Assembly (NCBI RefSeq): GCF_949987515.2
Contig: NC_082702.1
Location: 52,669,600 to 52,733,599 of the forward strand
Source: Delphinus delphis
Lineage: Eukaryota; Chordata; Mammalia; Artiodactyla; Delphinidae
Length of the DNA: 64,000 bases
Direction of reading: 5' to 3'
A model generated the notes under the pieces. It was not told where the DNA came from. It ran no database searches and saw only the letters and a list, made by a program, of their open reading frames with translations. Below, one piece after another: positions 9,924-20,832 of the stretch (within the stretch, counting starts at the first letter, position 1; each line of letters starts with the position of its first letter). A program made the translations under genes and the position numbers.

Positions 9924-10099
9924 CAAGATAACTTTTAAAAGGTGCTTCCTTTTTTTTTTTTTTTTTCTTTACCGCTTGGAAGGGAGCGGGTGTCTCAAGG
10001 AGGAAGAAACAGGGTGCGCTTCTTGGGCAATACGGTGTCACAGAATAAAGGACGGAACCTCGAGGCCCTTAGAAGACTCAGCAGTAAAGTGAATGCCAG

Positions 10100-10359
10100 G
10101 ATCCTAAAGGAACCTCTGCTAACCCTGAAGTCGGTCAGAGAAAGTCACAACCGATAGCTTCCCAGAGCGGTGTGGCCACAGACAGAGCCAGTCTGCTGGG
10201 TAAAGGGAAGCAGAAAGTGACTTCAGGCCTGCTCAGTGCCTCCCGGTTTATAAATGCGGTATCTATTCCCACCAGATATCTTTGTGCCACACGGGTTCGC
10301 TGCCTGGTCAGTCCCGAGCTCCTTAGGTCCTAGCATTTCCGATCCCGGACCCCTCAGAG
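10100..10359. other. Sequence 5' of the ZNF143-like cluster
   Basis: Non-repetitive. CpG content rises toward 10.3 kb, as at a promoter edge. Confidence 0.4.
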
Positions 10360-10494
10360 ACCACAACTCCCAGAAAACACCTAGGCCGGAAGCGGAAGCG
10401 CGCCAGCGGGATGTGGCCGCACTGTATTCTGGGAAGTGTAGTCCACAGAGGCCGGAGGATCCCTGAGAGCGATGCATTCTGGGGAAGATAGTTT
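10360..10494. promoter_or_regulatory. Cluster of three ZNF143/SBS-like sites and two ETS sites
   Basis: Site 1 (+ strand) is accacaactcccagaa at 10360-10375. Site 2 (- strand) is gtattctgggaagtgtagt at 10424-10442. Site 3 (- strand, weaker) is gcattctggggaagatagt at 10474-10492. Between sites 1 and 2 lie two ETS cores, ccggaag (10386) and cggaagc (10393). The ZNF143 (Staf) consensus is ACTACAAYTCCCAGMATGC. Such clusters with ETS sites mark TATA-less, often bidirectional promoters and loop anchors in mammals. No transposon explains the motifs. Which RNA, if any, starts here is unknown. Confidence 0.6.
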
Positions 10495-11084
10495 TCAAGC
10501 GGTCTGAGAACCCAGCAGTGGGAACCGAGATGATCTCACCCGAGCAGAAAGCGGCGGCAGGGCGTTAACAAGTTTTGGATTTGGAGTTATTTTGTAGGAT
10601 TTATTTTTGTATCTGTCCCCTCCCAACATCCAAGGAGGCTATTCCCGCTTCTGTGATGGCAAACTGGTCTGGATCGGTTATTCCTCGCTCAGACTGGACT
10701 GAACAGTCGGCTTGACCTCATCATCCTGTTTGCTTATCTGTAAAATGGGCGTGTTAATAATGCACACTTCGCAGGCATCCATCAGGCGTTGCTTAACAAA
10801 TCCCTCCTTTTGAATCGTAGCAGCTTAATGAACAAATGGATGTGTATTGTAACAAATATCAACAATTCTGCTCCCTGAGAATTCTTTGGACTTTGTCTTT
10901 GAAAGGTAGGATTTTATTCGGATTCCAGTCAAAGCTCATAGGGGAAAATGTAAGGAAATCTTGTCAGACAGTGGCTCTGCAAGGCTGCGTGGCCCTGCGA
11001 GCCAGGACTCAGGGAGATGAAAGTTTAAAAATATGACAGGCTTCTGGGGCAAGCGTCCTCACACAGTATTAGTGGGAGTATTAA
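10495..11084. other. Unassigned sequence 3' of the ZNF143-like cluster
   Basis: Non-repetitive. Could hold a non-coding first exon if the cluster is a promoter; gaaag/gtagga near 10902 is a possible donor but weak. Confidence 0.3.
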
Positions 11085-11395
11085 TAAGTACATCCTCTAG
11101 AAAGGGCCATTTGGCAATAGCTTTCAAGATTGCATCTATATGTAGGTATAGTGATTCCTCTTCCAGGAGTTTACCCTACAGACACACTCTATACTCAGAA
11201 ACTTTCAAGAGGATAGATTTAAGAATATTCATTGTAGCACTGTGTATAAAACAAATGATTGGAAATCATCTAGACATCTGTGGATAAAGGACCAGTTACA
11301 CAACTTGTATACACTGGGATACTCTGTTGCCATCAAAACTAATGAGGTGTAACGTCAGCTATGTACTATTCCTGCACACACAAAAAATTGTTTTA
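11085..11395 (+). mobile_element. HAL1/old L1 fragment
   Basis: 'gggccatttggcaatagctt', 'ttcattgtagcactgtgtat' and 'attggaaatcatctagacat' match the sense HAL1/L1M body. Confidence 0.65.
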
Positions 11396-11399
11396 CCTT

Positions 11400-11900
11400 C
11401 ATCTGTTTTCAGGAAAGAGTCAGGGAAGTCCAAATTGAGGGATATTTTGCAGAACTGACCTAGACACTCAAAAATGTCAATGTCATGGAAGACAAGAGAG
11501 GCTGGGGACTGTTCCAGATTCAAGGAGACTAAAGAGACATGACTGCTAAATGCAATGGCAAATCCTTAATTGGAACCTGAATTTTTTAAAAGGATGTTTA
11601 AATTGGATACCTGGGGAAGTTTGATTATGGGCAATACTCTAGATGATTGAGTTTCCTGAATGAGATAATTGTATTGTGGTTATGAAGGAGAATGTCCTTC
11701 TTAGGAGATACCTGCTGAAGTGTTTGAGATTGAAATACTAACTCTTGGATAGTTTAGAAAAAAGAGAAAGAGATGAAACAAACGTGGCATGTATTAATAA
11801 TTGATTAATAGTTGCTAAGTTAAAAAATATGGTTGTTTATTTTCCTATTCTTGCAAATTTTTTTTATAGCATTGAAAGTCTCCAAAGTAAAAAGTTGGGA
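11400..11900 (+). mobile_element. Old L1 3' UTR
   Basis: 'aggagactaaagagacatga', 'ataattgtattgtggttatg' and 'agagaatgtccttcttagga' are sense L1M/ME 3' UTR landmarks, ending in an AT-rich tail. Confidence 0.65.
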
Positions 11901-11929
11901 GGAAAAAGAATGCGGAAGCTCCATATGCA

Positions 11930-12210
11930 CTGATAGGGGAAAAGCTGTGGGAAATGTTGGAAAATTTTTTTAAACAGCAAGGTGCAGAGCAATAGATGTA
12001 GAATGCTGCATTGTTGTGCAGGTGTGCAAAAACTAACCCCAGAGGAAGACAGAAGAAAGAGGTGACAAAGGCTCCTCTGGGGAGGGGAGATGGGGGGTTG
12101 GGGGGACAGGAGTGGGAAAAGGAGGCTTCTCACCCTTACCCTTTTAGACCTTTTGAACTTTGTATTGCATATAATCTATTCAGATAAAAAAATAACAACT
12201 TAAGAGAAGA
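11930..12210 (+). mobile_element. HAL1 3'-end fragment
   Basis: 'aaacagcaaggtgcagagca', then 'ctctggggaggggagatggg', then 'aactttgtattgcatataat' and an A-rich tail. Confidence 0.6.
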
Positions 12211-12299
12211 TTGTTTCTGGGAAAGCACTTGTGGTCAGAAAACCCCAGACTGGGCTCCGCTATTCCCCAGCTGTAGACCTGACAGCAAACCCAAAGCAG

Positions 12300-12500
12300 A
12301 AGGAACACCAGTTACTTTCACATCCTTTCCCACATCTGATCCTCATCACAATGAATGAGCCAGGCAGGTTTTATCAGGCCCATTTTACATATTAGGAAAA
12401 CTGAGGCTCAGAGAGTCTTAGCAACTAGTCCGAAGTCATCCAGTGGGATACTGTCAGAGCTGGGATTGAAACTGAGTCTTTTCTAGTGACGCAGCCTGGC
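12300..12500 (-). mobile_element. MIR SINE
   Basis: Antisense: 'cccattttacatattaggaa', 'aactgaggctcagagagtct', 'agagctgggattgaaactga'. Confidence 0.8.
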
Positions 12501-12849
12501 TCCTTCCCTCCTTCAGGGGACCTCTCCAAGCCCTGAGAGCTGGGGGTGGGAGGAGAGGGCCCAAGGTGGAGCCTGAAGTTCAGCCCAGCTGCCTTCCCAC
12601 TGCTGCTTTTACATGGGGCTCTCCAGGCAGGAAACAGACATCAATGCTGGGCATCCAAAGCATGGGTTTGATTTACATGTTCATGCATTACTGGTTTGGG
12701 GGTTTATTTGGGGGACCATGAGCTAACTCAGCCAAAGAACCTCATCTCTGAGCCCATCTGGGCTGTTTTTTACCATCTCTGTAATCTTAAATCTTAAAGT
12801 GGTCCTTTTATTAAAAAAAAAAATCAAAGTATTAGATGGATATTGTTAC
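12501..12849. other. Unassigned intergenic sequence
   Basis: Nothing recognised. Confidence 0.4.
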
Positions 12850-13340
12850 TAATTCAACAGTAAAGTATCTAGAGGGTCATTTGGCATTTCTGTCAAAATA
12901 TTTTAAAAAATACATATATATATATATACGTTTTGGTACGTGATCCAGCATTTACAATGGCAGATGGTTTTTTTCTGTGATTAAGTTCACCCAGGTGTTC
13001 AAAGATACATGTGCAAAGATGCATTGCTTATAACAGAAAGACCCAAAACTGTAAACAGCCCATCAGTAGGCAACTGCTAAACGCAATGGGTCTCCATGTG
13101 CACAAGGGTTTGCAAAGTGACACAGCTGATTAAAAAAAAAACAAAACCAAACCAAACAATATGCCATGAGGTTTGCTGCATTTGCTGGCCCAGAAAGATG
13201 TCTACACTATAGTGAGTTAAAAGATGATCTCATTTCAAAAAAAAAAGCTAGCTAGAAGCATATATTCACAGAGATATATATGTTAGAATAAACATAAGAA
13301 AAAAACAATTTATAAGGTTAGGTATCAAATTATTTGACTA
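12850..13340 (+). mobile_element. HAL1/old L1 fragment
   Basis: 'agagggtcatttggcatttc', 'tgcattgcttataacagaaa' and 'gtgagttaaaagatgatctc' follow the HAL1 order. Includes a short (TA)n at 12914-12929 and A-runs. Confidence 0.55.
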
Positions 13341-13354
13341 GAATGTAAAAATGA

Positions 13355-13520
13355 CATTTCATTTTCATTTCTTTGATGATTAGTGAGGTTGACTCTTTTT
13401 TTTTTTTGGGGGGGGGGGTTGGCCAATTGTGTTTCCTCTTGTGTGAATTGCTGAAATATTACTGTTCCTTGCTGTTTTGTCACGTACAAATGGTGTAAAA
13501 TTCTGAAACCATGTCTCATA
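13355..13520 (-). mobile_element. L1 ORF2 fragment
   Basis: 'catttctttgatgattagtg' then a T11-G10 run and 'ggccaattgtgtttcctctt' is antisense L1 ORF2. Confidence 0.6.
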
Positions 13521-13971
13521 AGAGTTTCTATTTAGATTTCCAATGCTTCCTTCACAAGGGTATTTTGGAAAAGAGGTTTCTGAACTTGAAGCAGAGAGCA
13601 CTCTGCGTCTTAATGTAATGAGTTAACCTGTGAAATGCAGGGCTTTGAAAAATATGAAGTTTCCTGCCCAAAGCGTCACTCCTGTTTCTTCCTTCTTTCA
13701 ATTCTAGGGAGTTCTTGTAAAGTATATTGTTTGGTTCTTGGTGAATAGTTTGTAAGTGGAGGTGGTTAGAATGTTTGAAAGAAGGAGTGATGGGAACTAG
13801 AGACTGATGACCAAGGCCAAGACTAGAGTGGAGTGAGCAAGGGGCCTAAGGTCCACCCTGAGAGTGAACGTTTCAGGAGTTGCCAAATTTAAGGATACAC
13901 AAAGTGTAAGGAGGTACTCTCAGGGACCCATCCTAGGTACTTCAATCACCTCACTCAAGCCCCAGCCCTAC
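13521..13971. other. Unassigned intergenic sequence
   Basis: Nothing recognised. Confidence 0.4.
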
Positions 13972-13983
13972 TGACTGCTTCTT

Positions 13984-14335
13984 TTTTTTTTTTTTAAGAT
14001 TTATTTATTTATTTTATTTACTTTTGGTCTTAGTTGCAGCATGTGGGATCTTCGTTGAGGCATGCGGGATCTTTCATTGTGGCATGCGGGCTTCTCTCTA
14101 GATGTGGCGTGAGGGTTTTCTCTTCTCTAGTTGTGGCGTGCTGGTTCCAGAGCGCGTGAGCTCTGTAGTTTGCGGCACGCGGGCTCTAGTTGGGGCACGC
14201 GAGCTCAGTAGTTGTGGCACGCAGGCTTAGTTTCCCTGCGGCACGTGGGACCTGAATTCCCTGCCCAGGGATCGAACCCCCATCCCCTGCGTTGTAAGGC
14301 GGATTCTTTATCACTAGACCACCAGGGAAGTTCCT
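13984..14335 (-). mobile_element. CHR SINE, long older form
   Basis: Antisense; ends 'aagttcc'. The target-site duplication tgactgcttctt is exact at 13972-13983 and 14336-14347. Confidence 0.95.
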
Positions 14336-14347
14336 TGACTGCTTCTT

Positions 14348-14798
14348 GATGACAGAACAAAAGATCTGTAAACAGCTATTGCACTACGAGGTAGAGTGGT
14401 GCTGACCATTTCTGCTGAACTAGGTTCAACATGGTGAGGGAACAGACACAACTAATTCTGCATCCAGGTCAAAGCAGCAGAGTTTTGGCTTAGCTCCCGA
14501 GATAGGGTCCCAGACCCTTTGTGCCGTGCCATTTGGCATGTTGGTGGCAACTCCTCGTCTGGAGGCGTTGAGGACTAGACTGTGCTGTGGAGGGGGTTCA
14601 GAGAAGGCCTCTGGAGAGATGGGGCTCATCCATTTTTGTCCCAGAGATTTTTCTGATTCTCTCTCCATTTGTGGTAGAAGCACGGCTAGTGTTCTCTGGA
14701 TGTACCCCATGCCTAGCCTGCACCTGCTGCCAGCCCTAGGCCCAGCCTCCTAGAGAAGAGAGGCAACCTGCAGGCCTCAGAGATTCCCCTGACATAGC
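14348..14798. other. Unassigned intergenic sequence
   Basis: Nothing recognised. Confidence 0.4.
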
Positions 14799-14799
14799 A

Positions 14800-15005
14800 A
14801 TAGCTAATGCTTATTAACTTCTTACTGCGTACCAGGCATAGCATTAGCACTTCATATCTAAAGCCTCACTGAACGCTCACCACAAGCTAGGGGCTCTCGT
14901 TATCTCCAGGTTGCAGATGAGCAAACTGGCGCCCCAGCAAGGTGAGCAACCTGTCTCTAACCGTAGAACTAACAAGAGCAGAGCAGGATTTGAACCCAGA
15001 ACCCC
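14800..15005 (-). mobile_element. MIR SINE
   Basis: Antisense: 'agctaatgcttattaacttc', 'cttactgcgtaccaggcata', 'caggatttgaacccagaacc'. Confidence 0.8.
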
Positions 15006-15009
15006 ACGA

Positions 15010-15740
15010 TGCCCCATCCTCCTTGGCTCATGGCTGTGAGCACTGGGCTGGGGGCTCCCACTGTCCTCTGCCCCTGGGTCTCAGGGCTCCCTGAGGCTGG
15101 AGGGCCGGAGGCCCGCAGAGGTCTAGAGTGTTTTCAGAACATCAGTGTGGGGTTAAAGCAGGTTCCCTCTTCGCTGGTGGGAGCTTCCAAGAAGCACTGG
15201 GCCAGCTCGGCCCCTTTTCTTCTGAGAGGAGGGGGCAGTGTGGGTTGGGACACGTCCTCTTAAGGTTCTCTGTGTTCTCTCTCACTGCTTCTGACCACTT
15301 CCTCTTTTCCTTGGGGCGGAGGCAGCTGTGACCACACTAATGGCAGCCATCCAGGCGGTGGCCGAGGAGGCCTCTGAGGCTCTCCTGGAAACGCTCGCCC
15401 GCTGGGCTGCGGGCGCTTCTCCTCCTCCACGTCCAGGGTCCTACCCCACACCCCAGAGAGCAGTGGGGGGTGGGTGCGCTCCCCGAGCGCTCCCTAGGGA
15501 CCCGTAACGCTGACCCACTGCTGCCCACCCTCCCTTCAGGCTCTGCCTGGGCAGAATCTGCTCCCAGCGACTTCCACGGAGGATGTGGCCCAAGTCCAGG
15601 ACCCCTGCCTGGACGGCCAGACCCCTCAGGATGCCCAGGAAGGTGAAGACCCCAGCCCAGCGCCAGACACCACAGTAACAAATGCCCCCAGAGGCAGAGG
15701 AGCTGCCGCCCGGGAAGAGGATGGGTGTCCAGAGATGCAG
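15010..15740. other. Unassigned GC-rich intergenic sequence
   Basis: No repeat or exon recognised. Overlapping open frames on both strands follow GC content and show no domain. Confidence 0.4.
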
Positions 15741-15744
15741 GGTC

Positions 15745-15955
15745 CAGGCCTTGCTCGGCCACTTGTTAGCTGGAGGCCTTGGGCAACTTGCTTTTCTTCT
15801 TGGAGCCTCAGTTTCCTCATCTGTGCAATGGACGTAAATAATAACACCTCCAAGTGTTGTAATAATAAGGAATAAATGAGGTGCTACGTGTATCGTGCTA
15901 AGCACAGAGCCTGGTACACAGCAGGTGCTTAATAATGGTATCAGCTCTTATTAGG
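15745..15955 (+). mobile_element. MIR SINE
   Basis: Sense, near full length: 'agcctcagtttcctcatctg', 'gcacagagcctggtacacag', 'caggtgcttaataatggtat'. Confidence 0.9.
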
Positions 15956-16229
15956 CAGAGCTGCTGCTGGCCTGAGCCTCTCAGGATGCCTCCACCCCCA
16001 CGAGTCACAGCTACCCAGCTCTGTTCTTGGCCTCTGCCCTGTCTCGACTCCCACCCGCCCAGCTGCCCGGCTTCCCTCCTGCAGCAGGTATGGCCCTCAA
16101 GCTCAGTTCCGCAAGGAATACCCCGTTTCTTTAGTTTGTAGCCTTTCAGCCCATCTAGCCAGTTTGGTGAAACATCATTGTCAGCCATTGTTGGGGTGCC
16201 CGGCCCAGTGTTGAGCCAAAGCCCTGGGT

Positions 16230-17235
16230 TTGTTTTGATTCTTGTGGTCAAATTTACATAACATAAGATCAACCATCTTACCCTTTTTTTAAAAAAAATA
16301 AATTTATTTATTTAATTTATTTATTTTTGGCTGCGTTAGGTCTTTGTTGCTGCACGCGGGCTTTCTCTAGTTGTGGCGAGCGGGGGCTGCTCTTTGTTGA
16401 GGTGCACGGGCTTCTCATTGTGGTGGCTTCTCGTTGCAGAGCACGGGCTCTAGGCGCGCGGGCTTCAGTAGTTGTGGCACGTGCACTCAGTAGTTGTGGC
16501 TCGTGGGCTCTAGAGCGCAGGCTCAGTACTTGTGGTTCGTGTGCTCTAGAGCGCAGGCTCCGTAGTTGTGGCGCATGGGCTTAGTTGCTCTGCGGCATCT
16601 TCCCGGACCAGGGCTTGAACCCGTGTCCCCTGCATTGGCAGGCGGATTCTTAACTACGGCGCCACCAGGGAAGCCCTTAACCTTTTTTAAGTGTACACTT
16701 GTGTGGCACTAAATACATTCACATCGTTCTGCAATCATCACTACCATCCATCTCCAGACCTTTTTGTTTTTCCCAGTTGAAACTCTGTCCTCATTAAGCA
16801 CTAACTCCCCATTTCCCCTCTCCCAGCCCCTGGCACCTACCCTTCTACTTTCTGTCTCTATGAATCTGACTACTGTACATGCCTCATACAGGTGGAATCA
16901 TACAGTGTTCGTCTTTTTGTGACTGGCGTATTTCAGTTGGAGTAAGGTCCTCGAAGTTCATCTGCATTGTAGCAGGTGTCAGCATTTCTCTCCTTTTTGT
17001 GGTTGAATAATATTTCATTGTGTGTCTAGACCACGTTTTGCTTATCCACTCATCCATCAATGGACACTTGGGTTGCTCCCGCATGTTGCTCTCCCATGTT
17101 GCTCTCCCATGATTTGGCCACGGGGAATCATGCTGCGAATGCACATGACGGTGCAGATATCTGTTCAACTCCCTATTGCAGCGCTTCTGGGTGTGGAGTT
17201 GCTGGGTCATATGGTAATTCTGTCTGATCTGTTGG
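16230..17235 (-). mobile_element. L1 3' fragment with ORF2 C-terminus, split by a CHR SINE
   Basis: Antisense L1M. The reverse frame from 17435 to 16884 includes the L1 ORF2 C-terminal pattern QPKCPLMDEWISKTW and YYSTTKRREML, with old substitutions. An internal 13-bp unit (catgttgctctcc) is repeated at 17082 and 17095. Confidence 0.85.
16290..16675 (-). mobile_element. CHR SINE, long form
   Basis: Antisense; internal 'gggctctagagcgcaggctc' block is repeated. Imperfect target-site duplication ctta(a)cctttttt at 16278 and 16676. Inserted in L1. Confidence 0.9.
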
Positions 17236-17289
17236 TTTTTAATTTGGGCCCAAGCACTGGGGAGGCCCCTCTGGATGTACTGACGACAG

Positions 17290-17510
17290 AGGGTGGTGGA
17301 ATCGGGAGCTCGACATGGTGGGTTCCAACCCCGGCTCTGCCACTTCCAAGTGGTGTGACCTTGGGCAGGTCCCTTACCCTCTCTGTGCTTCAGTTTCCTC
17401 TGCTGTAACATGGGATGCGCGAGCACCTGCCTCACGGGGCTGTGGTGGTAATTAGAATTTTACTTGGAATGGTGCCTGGCACACCGGCAGTGCTGGCAGC
17501 TGTTAGCTCT
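17290..17510 (+). mobile_element. MIR SINE
   Basis: Sense: 'ggctctgccacttccaagtg', 'gtgaccttgggcaggtccct', 'atggtgcctggcacaccggc'. Confidence 0.88.
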
Positions 17511-17519
17511 GGTTGCTGG

Positions 17520-18685
17520 TGCCTCTGTGTGCTTGCTGAGATCCGATCCTGCAATCTTACTGCTTCTGCAGCACCATACCAGCCTGACCCTGCCGTGGAG
17601 CATCCCTTGGGGCTGGCCCTGGTCCTTCCCCAGGACTCAGATTTCTTTTTCGCCTTTTCCAGGTCTCTGGGAATCTCTCTTCATCTGGGGGGAGTCCCTC
17701 TCTCCATGTCCATGGCCTAAAGCCAGAAAGCCATGCCTTGGACCACCTCTGGGAGAGCCTGAGCTGGACCGGAGGGGAACCTTTGGGTGCTGACCAACAC
17801 GGGCACTGGCACAGGCAAGGAGGAGCCCTTTCCTCTTTCCTTTGAGCTTGACTGTACTGTTCTCCATGACCAGGTTCAGTCTGGGCCCTGAGTTTGGGAG
17901 GGGATGAGGCAGCTGGGAGGATGACCGAAGACAGGCCATAGCCATGATTACAGGGGCGGGAAGAGGCGCTCTGGCTGGAGATGAGAGGAGCGCTGGTTTG
18001 GCGCTTCATCTTGCGGAGTTAGCTGCAGGGCGCGGGGTAGCGAGGGGTGGCTGTGGAGGGAGACGAGGTGGCTAGGGCCAGGCCAGTCCCACCTCTGGTG
18101 GAGGCTAAGCTGGTGTGAGGGCACTGGCTGGTCGGCTGGCCTGGGTCCCTATCACAGCCCTGCTGGCCTGGGGCGATTCCAGGGGGAAGGCAAGGCCAGA
18201 CCTGGCAGCCTGAGGACTTTGGTCCTTGGGGACCATGCTTGGGGGTTGACCCAGGGACCCCAGGTTCTGGGAACCCACTTTTAGGTTTGCCACCTTCACC
18301 TGTGATAGGAGGGGACAGAGAGAAGCCTCTGGCATGACCTCCCCATTCCCCTCCCCCCATTCCCTTCCTTCCCCATCCTTCTCCTTTCCCATTTGTCTTT
18401 TCTGTGTTCTTTGCACCACACCCCACATGGTAGGTGATTTGGAAACTCACAAAGCAATGCACTTCACTTCACAGTTTATCCTCCTCAGGGACCTGGGAAG
18501 GAGTCACCAGCTGCTTTAGTGGATGATTTTTTGCCTGGCCCTCTGGCAGAGCTCACTAGTGGAGGCCCCTACCCCTCCTGACACTTCTCCCTAGGTTTGT
18601 CAAATCCAGGCCTGTCTTAAATATTTGCAGAAATCCCCAACGGGGCACTAATGACCTGCTCTGGGGTATTAAATAGAATTAAATA
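17520..18685. other. Unassigned GC-rich intergenic sequence
   Basis: About 1.1 kb without a recognised repeat. Overlapping frames of 100-150 codons on the reverse strand are low-complexity by composition and lack any domain. Confidence 0.4.
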
Positions 18686-18689
18686 GAAT

Positions 18690-18775
18690 AGGCCATGAAG
18701 ATTAAGTAGAATAACATGTAGAAAATGCCTGGCACATTGTAGCTATTAAAAAATTAGTTATTATTATTTTTATTT
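18690..18775 (+). mobile_element. MIR SINE 3' fragment
   Basis: 'aatgcctggcacattgtagc' then 'tagttattattattt' is the sense MIR end. Confidence 0.6.
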
Positions 18776-18819
18776 TTAAAGATAATTATTATGTAAAAAA
18801 GGAGGACTTGGGTTTTAGA

Positions 18820-18860
18820 AATATTTATTGAGCACCTACTCTGTCCCAGGTACTGCAGCG
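18820..18860 (-). mobile_element. MIR/L2 end fragment
   Basis: 'atatttattgagcacctact' then 'ctgtcccaggtactg'. Confidence 0.5.
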
Positions 18861-18979
18861 TGTGAATTTTGCCCCAGGCGTCGAGCTGACTTTCCAAGCT
18901 GGCTCAGAAGTGGTGACCCCCGCCAAGGTCATCATCCGGCTACAGCACAAAGTGAGGGAGTGTCTGAAGAGGAAGAGCG

Positions 18980-19050
18980 AGCTCTGTGTCCTTAGGCAAA
19001 GTGCCTGGCCTCTCTGAGCCCCTGTGTCCTGATCTGTAGAGTGAGGCTGG
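18980..19050 (+). mobile_element. MIR SINE fragment
   Basis: 'ggcaaagtgcctggcctctc' then 'tgagcccctgtgtcctgatc' resembles sense MIR. Confidence 0.5.
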
Positions 19051-19344
19051 AAAAAAACCCTTCCCCTTCTTGTGGGTTGGGGGTCAGGAGATAGAACATG
19101 TGTCAGTCTTGGCAAGCAGGAAGGTGTTGCCCCGCCGAGCAGGGAGGTGGCCGTCCATGGGAGACCGGCCCCGCCTGTGCCTTTAACTGAAGCATCTGCC
19201 CTCAGCTCCTGAAGCCGCGTCTGCAAGCTCCAAGGACACCCCTCGAGGACACTGAGACTGTGCTGTCCCCCAGAGCTCCAGGCCATCAGAAAAGAGTGTT
19301 CCACAAAGTCCACGGAGAGACAGTCATTCCCCTGGTGCCCCCAG
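19051..19344. other. Unassigned intergenic sequence
   Basis: Nothing recognised. Confidence 0.3.
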
Positions 19345-19512
19345 CCAGCCAGCTAGCTAGCCATCCATCCATCCAGCCATCCATCCATCCATCCAGCCCG
19401 CCAGCCATCCAGGCATCCATCCAGCCATCCATCCACCCATCCATCCATCCATCCAGGCGTCCATCCATCCATCCAGCCAGCCAGCTAGCCATCCTTTTGT
19501 CATTTGTCCATC
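19345..19512. repeat. (CCAT/CCAG)n tetranucleotide microsatellite
   Basis: Interrupted CATC, CAGC and TAGC units, followed at once by an antisense L2-like tail. Confidence 0.95.
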
Positions 19513-19565
19513 CGTTCATTCAGTAGACATTTGCTGGACTCCAATTTGTGCCAGGCCCGGGAAAC
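19513..19565 (-). mobile_element. L2 3'-end fragment
   Basis: 'gttcattcagtagacatttg' then 'ccaatttgtgccaggcccg'. Confidence 0.55.
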
Positions 19566-19582
19566 AAAGCACACAGACACAG

Positions 19583-19584
<2 letters not shown>

Positions 19585-19647
<63 letters not shown>
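19585..19647. repeat. (CA)n microsatellite, about 31 units
   Basis: Uninterrupted dinucleotide run, probably polymorphic. Confidence 0.98.
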
Positions 19648-19651
<4 letters not shown>

Positions 19652-19689
19652 CAAACCAACAGAAAAAAGCCATTGTTTGACATTTTCCT

Positions 19690-20546
19690 TCAGTTCTTTT
19701 TTTTTTACACTTTGAACAGTTTGAGACATAATTCACATACCATACCATTCACCCATTTAAAGTGTATATTCAGTGGCTTCTAGTGTATTCACACAGTTGT
19801 GAAACCATCACCACAATCAACTTGAGAACATTTATTATCACCCCGAGCAGAAACCCCATACCCATTAAGCGGCCACTCCTCATTTCCCCTTTTCCCCAAC
19901 CCCCTTCAATCACAAATTTACCTTCCCGTCTCTGTAGCTTTGCTTATTCGAGACGTTTCATGTAAATGGAATCACACACTAGGTGGTCTGTCGTGACCGG
20001 CTTCTTTCACTTTGCATAAAGTTTTCCAGGTTCGTTCATGTTGTAGTGTGTATCGATACTTAATTTCTTTTTATTGCTGAATATATTCCATCGTAGGGAT
20101 GTTCAACAATTTGTTTATCCATTCAGTCATCGGGGAGCATCTGGATTGTTTCCGCCTTTCCTCTGTTATGAGTAATGCTGATATTAACGTCATTACAAGT
20201 GTTTTTGTGAACACTTTCAGTTCTCTTGGGTATACACCTGGGCATGGAATTGCTGAGTCATATAATAACTCCGTTTAACCTTTTGAGGAACTGCCAGGTT
20301 GTTTTCCAAAACAGCTACACCATTTTACATTCCCACCAGCAGTGTATGAGGCTTCTAATTTCTCCCTCATCCTTGTCAACACTTGTGATTTTCTTTTTCA
20401 GGTTTGCAATCCTAGTGGGTGTGAAGTGGTATCTCATGTGATTTCAATTTGCATTTCCAGATGGCTCATGATGAAAAGCATCTTTTCATGTGCTCATTGG
20501 CCATTTGTATATCTTCTTTGGAAAAACGTCTATTTGGATTTTTTTT
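19690..20546 (-). mobile_element. L1 3' fragment
   Basis: Antisense L1M: 'tcacacagttgtgaaaccat', 'ggaatcacacactaggtggt', 'tgtgaagtggtatctcatgt', 'catgtgctcattggccattt'. No intact frame. Confidence 0.85.
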
Positions 20547-20764
20547 GCCCTTTTTTTTTTTTTTCCTTTTTTGCGGTACGCGGGCCTCTCACTGTTGTGG
20601 CCTCTCCTGTTGCAGAGCACAGGCTCCGGACGTTCAGGCTCAGCGGCCATGGCTCACGGGCCTAGCCTCTCTGCGGCATGTGGGATCTTCGCAGACCGGG
20701 GCACGAACCCATGTCCCCTGCATCGGCAGGTGGACTCTCAACCACTGCGCCACCAGGGAAGCCC
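20547..20764 (-). mobile_element. CHR-2 SINE, short (deleted) cetacean form
   Basis: 'ttttttgcggtacgcgggcc' to 'gccaccagggaagcccc'. It sits at the junction between the L1 and an LTR fragment. Confidence 0.9.
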
Positions 20765-20832
20765 CAGATTTCTGTTGTTTTAAGCTCCCCAGTGGTACTT
20801 TGTTACGGCAGCCGCAGGAGACCAATGCACTT
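20765..20832 (-). mobile_element. LTR end fragment (MaLR/MLT1 type)
   Basis: 'tttctgttgttttaagctcc' and 'gtggtactttgttacggcag' is the antisense end of the LTR type seen at 6831. Confidence 0.6.

Noticed and set aside
16884..17435. 183-codon reverse frame as a host gene
   Set aside because: Its lower half is the decayed L1 ORF2 C-terminus and the upper half runs through MIR sequence.
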